From NCBI GenBank assembly GCA_002762985.1, contig PCXZ01000016.1, positions 1-64,000 of the forward strand: a stretch of 64,000 nucleotides of DNA, in the 5' to 3' direction. The notes under the pieces are model-generated. The model was not told the origin of the DNA. It saw nothing but the letters and a program-made list of their open reading frames with translations, and did not search any database. This document shows positions 9,381 through 19,058 of this stretch, one piece after another. Every line of letters starts with the position of its first letter. Positions within the stretch are counted from its first letter, which is position 1. The position numbers and the translations under genes were made by a program. The DNA comes from Candidatus Woesearchaeota archaeon CG10_big_fil_rev_8_21_14_0_10_44_13 (GTDB lineage: Archaea; Nanobdellota; Nanobdellia; Woesearchaeales; UBA12501).

Positions 9381-11810
9381 ATGGCAGAAGACTGGAAAAA
9401 TAGCGCTTTCATTCTATGGTTCGATCAGCTTGGCATTGAGGATGTCCCGCTTGTCGGAGGAAAAAATGCTTCTCTTGGCGAGATGTACCGCGAGCTCACA
9501 TCAAAAGGCGTGAAGATCCCCAATGGTTTTGCCGTAACAGCCTATGCTTACAGGTATCTCATCGAAAAGGCAGGAATCAGGGACAGGATAGCAGATATCC
9601 TCAAGGACCTGAACACAGGCGACATGCAGAACCTTTCTGAAAGAGGCCATAAGGTCAGAGAGACTATCAGGACTGCAGAATTCCCTCCTGAACTCAGGGA
9701 AGCCATAGTAAAAGCGTACAGGGACCTATGCAGCGCCTACAACAAGGAAAGGAAAGATGTCGATGTCGCAGTGAGGTCCAGCGCAACTGCTGAGGACCTT
9801 CCGGATGCGAGCTTCGCAGGACAGCAGGAGACTTATCTCAACATAAAGGGTGACGATCAGGTGATCGATGCATGCAAGAAATGTTTTGCCTCATTGTTCA
9901 CGAACAGGGCGATCTCATACAGGCAGGACAAGGGCTTCGACCATTTCTCAATAGCTCTTTCTATAGGTGTGCAGAAGATGGTGAGGTCAGACAAGGCATG
10001 CTCAGGCGTCATGTTCTCTATTGATACAGAATCAGGGTTCAAGGATGTCGTTTTCCTGACAGGGGCTTATGGATTAGGCGAGAACGTAGTGCAAGGCGCA
10101 GTCAATCCTGACGAATATTATATCTTCAAGCCTACATTGAAGCAGGGATTCAGGCCGATAATCTCGAAATCTGTCGGCGAAAAAGCGATAAAGATGATCT
10201 ACGATGTGCAGGGGAGCAAAGGCACGACAAAGAACATCTCTGTGCCTGAAGAGGAAAGGAAGAAATTCGTGCTCAATGACGAAGAGATCCTCACGATGGC
10301 GAGATGGGCATGCATAATCGAGGATCATTACTCCAACAAGGCAGGCCACTTCAAGCCTATGGATATGGAGTGGGCGAAAGACGGCGAGACCAATCAGCTG
10401 TTCATAGTACAGGCAAGGCCCGAGACAGTCATGTCAAGGAAGGACGTGACAAAGATGGAGGAATATATCCTGAAGGAGAAAGGCACCATCATTGCAGAGG
10501 GCAGGTCTGTAGGCCAGAAGATAGGCCAGGGGCCAGCTCATGTGATAAAGGATGTGCATGACATAGGCCAGTTCAGGAAAGGCGAAGTCCTTGTCACAGA
10601 GATGACGGATCCTGACTGGGAGCCTATAATGAAGATCGCTTCTGCGATAGTGACTAACAGGGGAGGAAGGACATGCCATGCAGCGATCATCTCGAGGGAG
10701 CTTGGGATACCATGTGTCGTCGGAACGAACAACGGTACTGAAAAGATAAGGTCAGCGCAGAAGATAACAGTGAGCTGCGCAGAAGGTGACGAAGGATTTG
10801 TATATGACGGCCTCCTGAGATTTGAGAAGAAAGAGACAGACCTTAAGAAGCTGCCTAAGCTCAAGACATCAATCATGATGAATGTAGGGAACCCTGAAGA
10901 GGCATTCGAACTGAGTTTCCTGCCTAATGATGGTGTAGGGCTCGCAAGAGAGGAATTCATAATAAACTCATACATCAAGGCCCATCCGAGGGCGCTGATA
11001 GACTTCAACAAGCTCAAGGATGAGAAATTAAAGAGCCAGATCGAGGCATTGAGCTATGGCTACAAGGACAAGAAGGAGTTTTTCGTAGACAAGCTTGCCC
11101 AGGGCATCGCCACTATAACTGCAGCATTCTACCCTAAGAAGGTCATACTCAGGTTCTCTGATTTCAAGACCAATGAATATGCCAATCTGCTGGGTGGAGC
11201 AGATTACGAGCCCAAGGAAGATAACCCCATGATAGGCTGGAGAGGGGCATCCCGTTATTACAAGGAAGGCTACAGCGAGGGATTCGCCCTTGAATGCAAG
11301 GCCATCAAGAAAGTCAGGGATGACATGGGACTGATAAACCTTGAAGTGATGATTCCCATGTGCAGGACAATCGATGAGGGAAAGAAGGTATTGAAGGAGA
11401 TGGAAAAGAACAACCTGAGAAAAGGAGTCAATGGGCTGAAAGTGAATGTGATGTGCGAAGTCCCGAGCAATGTCCTTCTGGCAGATGATTTCCTCGACAT
11501 ATTCGACGGCTTCAGCATAGGGTCTAATGACCTGACACAGTTCACGCTCGCATGCGACAGGGATTCACAGCTTGTTGCGGACATCTATGACGAGAGGAAT
11601 CCTGCAGTGAAGAAGCTTGTAAAGATCGCGATAGAGACAGCGAACAGGAAGAAGAAATATATAGGCATATGCGGGCAGGCCCCTTCAGATTACCCTGAGT
11701 TCGCCCAGTTCCTTGTCGAGGCAGGCATACACTCGATCTCCCTGAATCCTGACACTGTCGTGAAGACGATGATCAAGATCGCTGAGACCGAGAAGAAGCT
11801 GGGGTTGTAG
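9381..11810 (+). CDS. ppsA: Phosphoenolpyruvate synthase
   Basis: This converts pyruvate, ATP and water to PEP, AMP and phosphate for gluconeogenesis. The 809-aa protein has the full layout. The N-terminal PPDK/ATP-grasp region carries GGKNASLGEM and RSSATAEDLPDASFAGQQ. The swivelling phosphohistidine domain carries GGRTCHAAIISRELG with His433. The PEP-binding barrel ends ICGQAPSD with catalytic Cys764. The start ATG follows AGAGGTG. It stands alone on the plus strand with its own promoter. Confidence 0.96.
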   Translation: MAEDWKNSAFILWFDQLGIEDVPLVGGKNASLGEMYRELTSKGVKIPNGFAVTAYAYRYLIEKAGIRDRIADILKDLNTGDMQNLSERGHKVRETIRTAEFPPELREAIVKAYRDLCSAYNKERKDVDVAVRSSATAEDLPDASFAGQQETYLNIKGDDQVIDACKKCFASLFTNRAISYRQDKGFDHFSIALSIGVQKMVRSDKACSGVMFSIDTESGFKDVVFLTGAYGLGENVVQGAVNPDEYYIFKPTLKQGFRPIISKSVGEKAIKMIYDVQGSKGTTKNISVPEEERKKFVLNDEEILTMARWACIIEDHYSNKAGHFKPMDMEWAKDGETNQLFIVQARPETVMSRKDVTKMEEYILKEKGTIIAEGRSVGQKIGQGPAHVIKDVHDIGQFRKGEVLVTEMTDPDWEPIMKIASAIVTNRGGRTCHAAIISRELGIPCVVGTNNGTEKIRSAQKITVSCAEGDEGFVYDGLLRFEKKETDLKKLPKLKTSIMMNVGNPEEAFELSFLPNDGVGLAREEFIINSYIKAHPRALIDFNKLKDEKLKSQIEALSYGYKDKKEFFVDKLAQGIATITAAFYPKKVILRFSDFKTNEYANLLGGADYEPKEDNPMIGWRGASRYYKEGYSEGFALECKAIKKVRDDMGLINLEVMIPMCRTIDEGKKVLKEMEKNNLRKGVNGLKVNVMCEVPSNVLLADDFLDIFDGFSIGSNDLTQFTLACDRDSQLVADIYDERNPAVKKLVKIAIETANRKKKYIGICGQAPSDYPEFAQFLVEAGIHSISLNPDTVVKTMIKIAETEKKLGL

Positions 11811-11823
11811 CCGAAGTGAGATC

Positions 11824-12465
11824 TTAAGAAATTGTCGTTTTTTCTTCAAGCGATAAGATGGCATTAGTTTGGTACCCCAAAGGATTCCTTTCTGGTGTCA
11901 TAATAATGCTCTTATCTTTGCTTTTAATGAATTTTAGGCGTCTTTCTGCTCCATCTATTGTTACAGGAGGCAATACTGACAGGTATTCCATGACAATTTT
12001 ATCACATCTTCCGGCCACATCAATCTTATCAGCATGAAATCTTGCAAGAAAATTTGAAAGTTTTTGAGGAAAATCTGAACCAGACATTAGTTCTTTTTCC
12101 CCGACAGAGATAATATAAGATTCTTCCATACCATATTCTGCCCTGAGATTTATGAATGGTATTTGAGCCCAATCCTTAACCCTATCAGCTTCCTCAAGGA
12201 TTACTACAGGCCATTCGCAGAATGCAAGTAAGGACTTTATTGCAATCTCATACATTCTGGCTTCTTTTGCAGGGTCGCCAAGCTCATAAAGCCGACCCAC
12301 ATACCTTTGCATACCTTCCCTGTCAAGGGGGATGCCGACAAACGGCTGAACCAAAAGAACAACTCCTTCTGAAGGAGCAGGTTCTTGTATGAAGGATTTC
12401 CCGCATGGAAGATGACCAGCTATGGAGAATATGCCCGGTTCTATTTCAAAAAATTCTTCTGACAT
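11824..12465 (-). CDS. Unknown soluble 213-aa protein
   Basis: There is no signal peptide, membrane helix or motif that I recognise. The sequence is mixed alpha/beta with a normal composition, and the gene converges on ppsA with a 13-nt gap. Codon use looks like its neighbours. Nothing supports a specific role. Confidence 0.6.
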   Translation of the reverse strand: MSEEFFEIEPGIFSIAGHLPCGKSFIQEPAPSEGVVLLVQPFVGIPLDREGMQRYVGRLYELGDPAKEARMYEIAIKSLLAFCEWPVVILEEADRVKDWAQIPFINLRAEYGMEESYIISVGEKELMSGSDFPQKLSNFLARFHADKIDVAGRCDKIVMEYLSVLPPVTIDGAERRLKFIKSKDKSIIMTPERNPLGYQTNAILSLEEKTTIS

Positions 12466-12540
12466 ATCAATACCTGAAAATGGGATTTTTTATAAATCTT
12501 TCTTTTTTTACCCCCACCCAGTAACTACAAAACCGAAACA

Positions 12541-12592
12541 TTTATATAGCAGCATTGTTTTCTAACATAAACTTAACCACTATTCAGTGGTT
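12541..12592 (+). promoter_or_regulatory. Promoter and 5' hairpin of the surface protein gene
   Basis: TATA-like TTTATATA at 12541 would start transcription near 12570, exactly where the inverted repeat AACCACT-ATTC-AGTGGTT (12575-12592) begins. The mRNA would therefore carry a stable 5'-terminal hairpin and a leader of about 125 nt ending in GCGGAGG before the ATG. The same palindrome could instead be an operator. Confidence 0.4.
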
Positions 12593-12699
12593 ATAAATCA
12601 ATGATTAAAACGCATTAAAAGACCTTTATCAGGCTTTTTAGGCCCAAATAAGGCAAAACACAGTCAAAATTACAGATATATGATCCGCGGAGGAAAAAA

Positions 12700-15600
12700 A
12701 TGAAGGCAGGCAAACTTTTCGGAATATTGTTCACAGCGCTAGTCTTAGTTCTCATGATAGCAGAATCGGGTATGGCAGCCACTCCAAGGAGAGCTCCTGA
12801 TAACCTGTTTTTGCCTCTGAACCTATCGGATCCTGTCTCAGTCTCAAACGAAATGGGGCCTGTATGGTTTCCTGACAGGGATATTGTATCATATGAGGAA
12901 AAGACCTTCCAGATCTATAATGCTTCAACATCTTCAAGAAGGATATGGAAAAAAGGCCACGAGATTGCGAATGCAAGCCTTAATGGAATATTCATAAATT
13001 CTGATTTTGATTCAACTATCTACGGCAAGATAGACACCAAGTTCCCATTCAGGGGAGAGAATTATGTCTTCTTCGGGAAAATAAAGCTGTCAAATGAGTT
13101 CGGTGAGATCACAGCAGACAATGTCTTCTGCGAGATACCTGCTTACCCCAGGAGAAATGATGCAACATGCATAATATCTGACGGACAGGAAGGCGACGGG
13201 ACAGCATACAAGATCACATTCAACAGGATTGCGAAGAGAGATAGGGACATAATCCTGATCGACAGCATAGAAGATATTGATGTGACAAAGCAGAATGTGC
13301 AGCACACCACAGATATCCTCGGTTTCGGCACAGTCCAGGGCACACATTTCCAGATTAATGATAATGAGAACAGCATGATATACCTGAAAGGAGCAGGCGC
13401 TGTAGAGGACAGCATCAGGCTTGGCAGGACACAGACAGAAGGGATATACCAGTATTTCTGCATGGGGAATGTTTCAGAAGCAGGATGTTATCTGATAAAT
13501 AAGCAGCCAGTCCCTGTTATTTCAGTGATAGGAAACACAACCGTTTATGAAGGGGAAGCGGTCAGCCTTGATATACTCGCAAGAGAGGATTCTGATCTGA
13601 TCCCGGTAACTGTCTCAAATATGCCCCAGGGAGCAGAGACAACGACCTCTGCTGACAATTCAGCAATATTCAGCTGGCAGACAGATTATGAGGATGCAGG
13701 AAATTATACTCTTGATATAGAGGCAGACACAGGAGTTTATGCTTATAGGGAAACAGTAACCATCTCAGTGATAAATGTGAACAGATGCCCTGAGTTCGTT
13801 GAGCCTTCTGAAGGTTCTTTCACAATACAAGAGAATGGGACATTGGACATACAGGTCAGTGCTATTGATCCTGATGGAGATGAGGTATCTTACGGAGCAT
13901 ACGGCACTCCATTCACACTAGGAGCAGTATTCGACGAATCAACAAATGTTTTCTCATGGACGCCTGGATTCAATGATGCAGGAAGCTATGAGGTGGATTT
14001 CAATATCACAGACGGCCAAGGCACAGAGTGCGAAGGGCTTGCTGTCATCATAGATGTATTAGACACTAACAGGGCTCCTGTGATAGAGCCTATGAACGAT
14101 TTTGTAATAAATGAGAACGAGACATTAAGCATAGTTGTAAATGTTTCTGATCCTGATGGAGATGCGCTTGATATAGGACTGTCAGGGATTGTCCCCCTGG
14201 GAGCAGTCTTTGACGAGGCGACAAGGACATTCACATGGACACCTGATTTCAGCCAGTCCGGGGATCATACTGTGACGTTCAGCGTTACAGACAAGCCGGC
14301 AAATGGCGCAATAATCACTATTTCAGAGGATGTCTTGATAACAGTCATCGATGTCGATAATCTCGCACCAGTTGTGCAGATAATCTCGCCCCAGAACGGC
14401 GAAGTGATAACATCAAGCAATGTGACAGTGCAATTCACAGCATCTGATGAGACCTCTTCAAACCTCACATGCGCAGTCTTCACGATGAACAATGGGGATG
14501 CAGTGCAGGCAGGAGATGCATATAATGTTACAAACGGCACAATGGCCTCGATCAGCTTCACAGATGTCGCTGACGGGACATACATATGGAATGTTTGGTG
14601 CATTGATGCAGCATGGAACATAGGGACAAACCCAGAGAATTTCACAAACACGATCAACGCTACAGGCACAAGTCCAATATCATACCAGTGCAATGACGGG
14701 ACAGACAATGATGCAGACGGCCTTGTCGATTTCCCAGCAGACCCTGGATGCATGGATGCTGACGACGATAACGAGACAGATGAAGCAACACCTGACTTTT
14801 ATGTGACATTGACAGCAAACCCTGTCGCAGGAGATTCTCCTTTAGAGGTAAATTTTGTATGCGAAGTAGTCGGAGGCACATCACCTTATAATTATATGAT
14901 AGCACAGATAACAGAAAATGGCGGCGGAGCCGGAATGGTGCCAAATGTGGCTGAAAATGTATTTGAATTCAGCAACACATACAGCGCAGGAATCGCAAAT
15001 GTGACATGCAGCGTGACAGACAGCGAAGGAATTACAGGTTCAGACTCAGTGATGATAAATGTAACCGAAGCAGTGCAGCCTTTGCCGCAGTGTTCAGACG
15101 TAACAGACAACGATGCAGACGGCCTTGTCGATTTCCCAGCAGATCTTGGATGCATTGACGCAAATGACGATAATGAGACAGACGAGACAGTCATACCTCC
15201 TGTCACAATCAATGATACAATAGCACCGATAGTAAGCATAATCTCGCCCCAGAACGGCGAAGTGATAACATCAAGCAATGTGACAGTCCAGTTCACAGCA
15301 TCTGATGAGACCTCTTCAAACCTCACATGCGCAGTCTTCACGATAGACGGCACAGATGTGCAGCAGGCTAATGAAGCGCAATCAGTGCTCAATAACACCC
15401 TGACATCATTCTATTTCACAGATGTCGCAAACGGCGAATACACATGGAACGTGGCATGCATCGATGCAGAGTGGAACCTCGGCATGAACCCGGTGAATTT
15501 CACGAACATCGTCAATGTTACTGTCGAAACGCCAGTCAATGACACAAACCAGACACAGAACCAAGCGCCAGTCTTCAATCCATTGGACAATGTGGCAGTC

Positions 15601-17319
15601 GATGAGTCGCAGATAGTGATGCTGTTCCCATCAGCAAGCGATCCTGACGGAGACAACATAACAATCACAGCGTCAAACATGCCAGCAGGAGCTGAATTCA
15701 ATTTCGGCATATTGGGTTTCGGCGTGTTCTCATGGGTGCCGGCATACGGGCAGGCAGGGAATTACACAGTCACATTCACTGCAAGCGACGGCCAGCTTGA
15801 GAGCTCAATAGAAGTCACAATAACAGTGAACAGCGTTCCGGTTGATCAGCAGATGAGAGTCATACTCACAGCAGATACAATCTCAGGAACTGATCCCCTC
15901 AATGTGAGCTTCACATGCGCAGTAGAGAACGGCGAAGCGCCTTATGCTTACACATCTGCGATGGTCAATGCGAATACAACTGATTCGCATACATATTTCC
16001 ACTGGCCCGTAGGAGAAGCATCTGAAAATTACAACGAGACGCTCAATGCAGGGAACTGGATTGCATTATGCGCAGTTACAGACAACCAGGGAAGGTTTGT
16101 CGTGTCAAACAACATCACAATAACAGTCGATAGCCTGCCAGACGGAAACGAGACGGGCAATCAGACTAACGGCACCAACAGCACAAACCAGACAACAAAC
16201 AATGCCCCTGTGATGGACACAATAGGCAACATGGTCGTTTATGAGAACTCAACTCTTGTCTTCAATGTCGGAGCGACAGACGCAGACAATGACACATTGG
16301 CATTCACAGCTTCAGGCTTGCCAGCAGGGGCAGGATTCGATGCTTCAACGCATACATTCATATGGACACCAGGGTTTGACCAGTCAGGAGAATATGATAT
16401 CACATTCATTGTGACTGACGGGACTGATTCAGACTCAGAGACGATTACAATAACGGTATATGATGCTGCAAACAGCAATACGACCAATGTCACTGATATG
16501 GCCCCGATAGTCGCGATAATCGCGCCTGCAGACGGGACAGTCTTCAATACGACAAACAATGTGACGGTCCAGTTCATAGCAGTCGATGACATCTCAGCGA
16601 ACCTCACATGCGCAGTCTTCACTATAAACGGCACAGATGTGCAGGTAGCGGGACAGGGACAGACTGTGGCAAACAACACTCTCACAGGAATAAGCTTCAC
16701 GGATGTGGCCGACGGAGTGTACATCTGGAACGTAGCATGCTTTGACCAGGTTTTGAATCTTGGGATGAACCCGACAAATTTCACAGCGACATTCACTTTT
16801 GCAGGAAGCCTTGCCGGAAACAGCACAGGCAACTCAACAGGGAATAGCACAGGCAACTCAACGAATGATGATGACCAGGGAGAAGACAGCAATAACCAGG
16901 GCAATAATGACGGCGGAAGCATCAGCGGACATGGTTCAGGAGGCAATAACGGCCATCACAGCACAGGCAGCGGGATATGGTGGATAGACGGCAACATACC
17001 TGAAGAGCCAGCGCAACCGGCTGCAAATCAGAATAGTGAGCAGGACAACGAGATGGAATCAGGACATGATTCAGGATTGCTCGATAACAGCGGGATACTT
17101 GGCGGACAGGACGGCGGCAGGATCATTGAAGGAGAGCTCAAGATAACAGGCAATGCAGTATCAGAGCCGCAGAGCCAGAACGCAGATTTCGGAAAGACAT
17201 TTTTCGGATTGACCTTGCTGATAGCGGCAATAGCATGCATAGTTATGGCGCTATACAGGATGCATGTCTACAGGACAGAGAGGATACATATAACAGAGAT
17301 TCCGCAGACCAATCTTTAA
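12700..17319 (+). CDS. Anchored surface protein with Ig/cadherin-like repeats
   Basis: The 1539-aa protein starts with a signal peptide (about residues 1-26, ending MAA) and ends with a transmembrane helix (FGLTLLIAAIACIVMALY) and a basic tail, so it is type I anchored. An N-terminal domain of ~250 aa is followed by repeated He_PIG/cadherin-like modules with the signature FDxxTxxFxWTPGFxxxGxY. Two Asp-rich motifs (DNDADGLVDFPAD) look calcium-binding. A ~110-aa Gly/Asn/Ser linker precedes the anchor. Many N-x-S/T sites suggest glycosylation. GCGGAGG precedes the ATG. A role in the cell surface layer or adhesion is inferred. Confidence 0.85.
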   Translation: MKAGKLFGILFTALVLVLMIAESGMAATPRRAPDNLFLPLNLSDPVSVSNEMGPVWFPDRDIVSYEEKTFQIYNASTSSRRIWKKGHEIANASLNGIFINSDFDSTIYGKIDTKFPFRGENYVFFGKIKLSNEFGEITADNVFCEIPAYPRRNDATCIISDGQEGDGTAYKITFNRIAKRDRDIILIDSIEDIDVTKQNVQHTTDILGFGTVQGTHFQINDNENSMIYLKGAGAVEDSIRLGRTQTEGIYQYFCMGNVSEAGCYLINKQPVPVISVIGNTTVYEGEAVSLDILAREDSDLIPVTVSNMPQGAETTTSADNSAIFSWQTDYEDAGNYTLDIEADTGVYAYRETVTISVINVNRCPEFVEPSEGSFTIQENGTLDIQVSAIDPDGDEVSYGAYGTPFTLGAVFDESTNVFSWTPGFNDAGSYEVDFNITDGQGTECEGLAVIIDVLDTNRAPVIEPMNDFVINENETLSIVVNVSDPDGDALDIGLSGIVPLGAVFDEATRTFTWTPDFSQSGDHTVTFSVTDKPANGAIITISEDVLITVIDVDNLAPVVQIISPQNGEVITSSNVTVQFTASDETSSNLTCAVFTMNNGDAVQAGDAYNVTNGTMASISFTDVADGTYIWNVWCIDAAWNIGTNPENFTNTINATGTSPISYQCNDGTDNDADGLVDFPADPGCMDADDDNETDEATPDFYVTLTANPVAGDSPLEVNFVCEVVGGTSPYNYMIAQITENGGGAGMVPNVAENVFEFSNTYSAGIANVTCSVTDSEGITGSDSVMINVTEAVQPLPQCSDVTDNDADGLVDFPADLGCIDANDDNETDETVIPPVTINDTIAPIVSIISPQNGEVITSSNVTVQFTASDETSSNLTCAVFTIDGTDVQQANEAQSVLNNTLTSFYFTDVANGEYTWNVACIDAEWNLGMNPVNFTNIVNVTVETPVNDTNQTQNQAPVFNPLDNVAVDESQIVMLFPSASDPDGDNITITASNMPAGAEFNFGILGFGVFSWVPAYGQAGNYTVTFTASDGQLESSIEVTITVNSVPVDQQMRVILTADTISGTDPLNVSFTCAVENGEAPYAYTSAMVNANTTDSHTYFHWPVGEASENYNETLNAGNWIALCAVTDNQGRFVVSNNITITVDSLPDGNETGNQTNGTNSTNQTTNNAPVMDTIGNMVVYENSTLVFNVGATDADNDTLAFTASGLPAGAGFDASTHTFIWTPGFDQSGEYDITFIVTDGTDSDSETITITVYDAANSNTTNVTDMAPIVAIIAPADGTVFNTTNNVTVQFIAVDDISANLTCAVFTINGTDVQVAGQGQTVANNTLTGISFTDVADGVYIWNVACFDQVLNLGMNPTNFTATFTFAGSLAGNSTGNSTGNSTGNSTNDDDQGEDSNNQGNNDGGSISGHGSGGNNGHHSTGSGIWWIDGNIPEEPAQPAANQNSEQDNEMESGHDSGLLDNSGILGGQDGGRIIEGELKITGNAVSEPQSQNADFGKTFFGLTLLIAAIACIVMALYRMHVYRTERIHITEIPQTNL
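14379..15336 (+). repeat. Near-identical module duplications in the surface protein gene
   Basis: A stretch of about 105 nt starting ATAATCTCGCCCCAGAACGG occurs near 14382 and again near 15240 with only a few changes. A second stretch coding for DNDADGLVDFPAD occurs near 14705 and 15107. The DNA-level identity shows recent duplication or gene conversion within the gene. Confidence 0.8.
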
Positions 17320-17411
17320 TTTTTTAATATTTTTTCTATCATTCTCTTTATTATCTTTCATCATGTCTTGATAACCAAAAGATATAATAAAAAAGAAATA
17401 AGCCAAAACCC

Positions 17412-17963
17412 CTAGACGCAGTTAGTATTGGGTATCACGACGAGCTGTTTGTTCGAGCAGATCTTGCCTCCCTCGACAGGATGCACGTCCACTTTTTTCG
17501 TCTCATCATATTTCGATAAGGGGATTGTGTACTCTTTTGTTTCCCCGACTTTTAATCCCATCATCTCCTGCTCTTCCCCTATCAGGACATAATTCACATC
17601 ATAAAACCTGTAAACAATGCCCTCAAGATTATCCCTGCCTGCATTCTTCAGTTCTATGGAAAGGTCATTGTCTTTATACACGCAGGAGATCTTGCCCAAT
17701 GTTGCTGCCTCGCCGCAGGTATTGTCGCTGAGCTCGACTTTAGGCTTTGCTTCCTGCACAGGGGCCGTATTTTCCTGCGTAGCATTCTGCTGCACAACCT
17801 CTTCCGGTTTCTCATCCAAAATCTCGGTTTCAGCCTGCTGCGGAGTCTGAGAGTCTATGACCATATTCACAGGTTTAGCCTCCTGCTGCCCTGCTTCCTG
17901 CACCTTGCACGCCGAGACCAGCAGAATAGAAAGAACAAATGCCAGATAAACCAGTTTCCTCAT
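17412..17963 (-). CDS. Predicted lipoprotein, 183 aa
   Basis: The signal peptide MRKLVYLAFVLSILLVSACK has lipobox LVSAC. A Gln/Glu/Pro-rich linker of ~65 aa leads to a C-terminal domain of ~95 aa with four cysteines (near CGEAA, SCVY, ICSNK, NCV), probably a disulfide-stabilised beta domain. The ATG at 17963 is preferred over the track's upstream GTG because AGGGGTGAT precedes it. It converges with the surface protein gene. Confidence 0.75.
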   Translation of the reverse strand: MRKLVYLAFVLSILLVSACKVQEAGQQEAKPVNMVIDSQTPQQAETEILDEKPEEVVQQNATQENTAPVQEAKPKVELSDNTCGEAATLGKISCVYKDNDLSIELKNAGRDNLEGIVYRFYDVNYVLIGEEQEMMGLKVGETKEYTIPLSKYDETKKVDVHPVEGGKICSNKQLVVIPNTNCV

Positions 17964-18023
17964 CAAAATCACCCCTTTAGGCTTAAGAATAACCTTATGC
18001 TTATAATTTTTTCTGTTTTCCGG

Positions 18024-18449
18024 CTACCATTTCTTCAATATCTCGACAGCTGCGCCAGCAACTGCTGCAGGCAAGAAAAGCCCAGATGCGAGATTGAGTA
18101 TCTCAGCTTGAGTGAGATAATTGTTTATGCCGTAAAGATATATCATTATGTACAGGCTTATGAAAGAGGAGATTGTTATTGCAAAAAACCTCTTTGCCCA
18201 GAATTCATAGAAAGGCCTTTCTGCCTTGTCATGCACATACTTGTAACTCAGGCCATATATCTCCAGAGTGACTATTATGCATGTGAGCATGATGATGAGG
18301 ATTATATTGGTGGTTTTCATCTTTGCTGCATATTCAATCATAGATCCCTTGAACATAAAGGTGAGCCCTATGATGAACGAGCCGAAGAGAGCCCTTATGA
18401 AATCACCAAATGTGAAATGATGCGGTTCTCTTGCCATAAAATGCTTCAA
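18024..18449 (-). CDS. DUF2391-like integral membrane protein
   Basis: The 141-aa protein has four hydrophobic helices and a short polar N-terminus (MKHFMAREPHHFTFGDFIRALFGS). The pattern GDFIRALFGSFIIGL near residue 15, the length and the helix spacing resemble archaeal DUF2391 proteins. The function is unknown. Confidence 0.6.
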   Translation of the reverse strand: MKHFMAREPHHFTFGDFIRALFGSFIIGLTFMFKGSMIEYAAKMKTTNIILIIMLTCIIVTLEIYGLSYKYVHDKAERPFYEFWAKRFFAITISSFISLYIMIYLYGINNYLTQAEILNLASGLFLPAAVAGAAVEILKKW

Positions 18450-18481
18450 TAGAGGCTTATTTTTAAAGGTTATGGAAAAAA

Positions 18482-18700
18482 TTAGCTGATATGTTTAAAG
18501 CGCTTGACTTTTTTGCCTTTCACATTCACTGATCCCAAGAACATCTCCTTCGGCCTGACCCACAATGCGTTTTTTCCGAATCTCTTTGAATTGTACAATG
18601 CCTTATACACTACCATCTCCTGCAGCGTTTCGCTGTGCCTTGCAATGCCTATGACTTTGTAGGATTTCCCTTTGTAATGCTTATATTTTCCTAATTTCAT
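18482..18700 (-). CDS. DUF1653 domain protein
   Basis: The 72-aa protein has the DUF1653 signature YKHYKGKSYKVIGIARHSET followed by MVVYKALY and WVRPKEMF. Nearly the whole chain is this domain. The family is common in bacteria and scattered in archaea, and its function is unknown. It lies between the membrane protein and tRNA-Ser on the same strand. Confidence 0.8.
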   Translation of the reverse strand: MKLGKYKHYKGKSYKVIGIARHSETLQEMVVYKALYNSKRFGKNALWVRPKEMFLGSVNVKGKKVKRFKHIS

Positions 18701-18725
18701 CTTACACTTCTTTAAAATAATAAAA

Positions 18726-18752
18726 CGTCGCGACCCGGATTGAAATGATATC
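18726..18752 (-). pseudogene. Partial copy of tRNA-Ser 3' end
   Basis: CGTCGCGACCCGGATTGAAA repeats the acceptor and T-arm of the tRNA-Ser gene located 100 bp further on (CGCCGCGACCCGGATTTGAA) with small changes. It then diverges and cannot form a tRNA. It is either a remnant of a tandem tRNA or a footprint of integration at the tRNA 3' end. Confidence 0.55.
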
Positions 18753-18792
18753 TGCCGGAGATTTTTAAAAAAATCTCGTAAAAACTCAGGCG

Positions 18793-18818
18793 GCTCCTAG
18801 TGCTTCGCACCGGAGCCA
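18793..18818. repeat. Palindrome with GCGAAGC tip
   Basis: On the minus strand GGCTCC..GTGCGAAGCAC..GGAGCC makes a stem with a GCGAAGC tip. It lies between the tRNA-Ser gene and its partial copy and belongs to the hairpin class described in the findings. Confidence 0.6.
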
Positions 18819-18824
18819 CCAATA

Positions 18825-18921
18825 CGCCGCGACCCGGATTTGAACCGGGATATCCCGAAGGAAACCAGCTTTCTGTCCTAATACTCAAGGCTGGCGCAGT
18901 ACCGGGTTGTGCCATCGCGGC
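18825..18921 (-). tRNA. tRNA-Ser(TGA) with 13-nt intron
   Basis: The acceptor is GCCGCGA/TCGCGGC with discriminator G73, as in archaeal tRNA-Ser. Anticodon stem CCAGC/GCTGG encloses CTTGAG, a 13-nt intron (18871-18883), then A38. The anticodon is TGA. A long variable arm (TCC-TTCG-GGA) confirms a class II tRNA. The intron is at the canonical 37/38 site. Confidence 0.85.
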
Positions 18922-18926
18922 ATGAA
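18906..18926. repeat. 21-bp direct repeat, copy 1 (tRNA-Ser 5' end)
   Basis: GTTGTGCCATCGCGGCATGA plus A covers tRNA-Ser nucleotides 1-16 and five upstream bases. An exact second copy is at 19059-19079. The DNA between contains a piece of the tRNA-linked repeat family, so the pair looks like a duplication made on insertion. Confidence 0.8.
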
Positions 18927-18984
18927 AGCACTGTCCTGATTATGACTTTGATTGAATATTTGATGATTTAACTTATGATTTTAG

Positions 18985-19058
18985 CATTATTCGGTCCATT
19001 CAACGAAGTTGAATGGACCTTGTTGTTGCGCTCGAGATGCGCGTAACCATCTCCGGCA
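18985..19058 (+). repeat. tRNA-linked repeat family, copy R5 (3' part)
   Basis: This holds the palindrome GGTCCATTCAACGAAGTTGA (continuing to ..ATGGACC) and then GTTGCGCTCGAGATGCGCGT followed by AACCATCTCCGG. The last part matches the 3' hairpin of copies R1 and R2. The family's 5' blocks are absent, so this copy is truncated. It is flanked on one side by the duplicated tRNA-Ser start. Confidence 0.6.
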
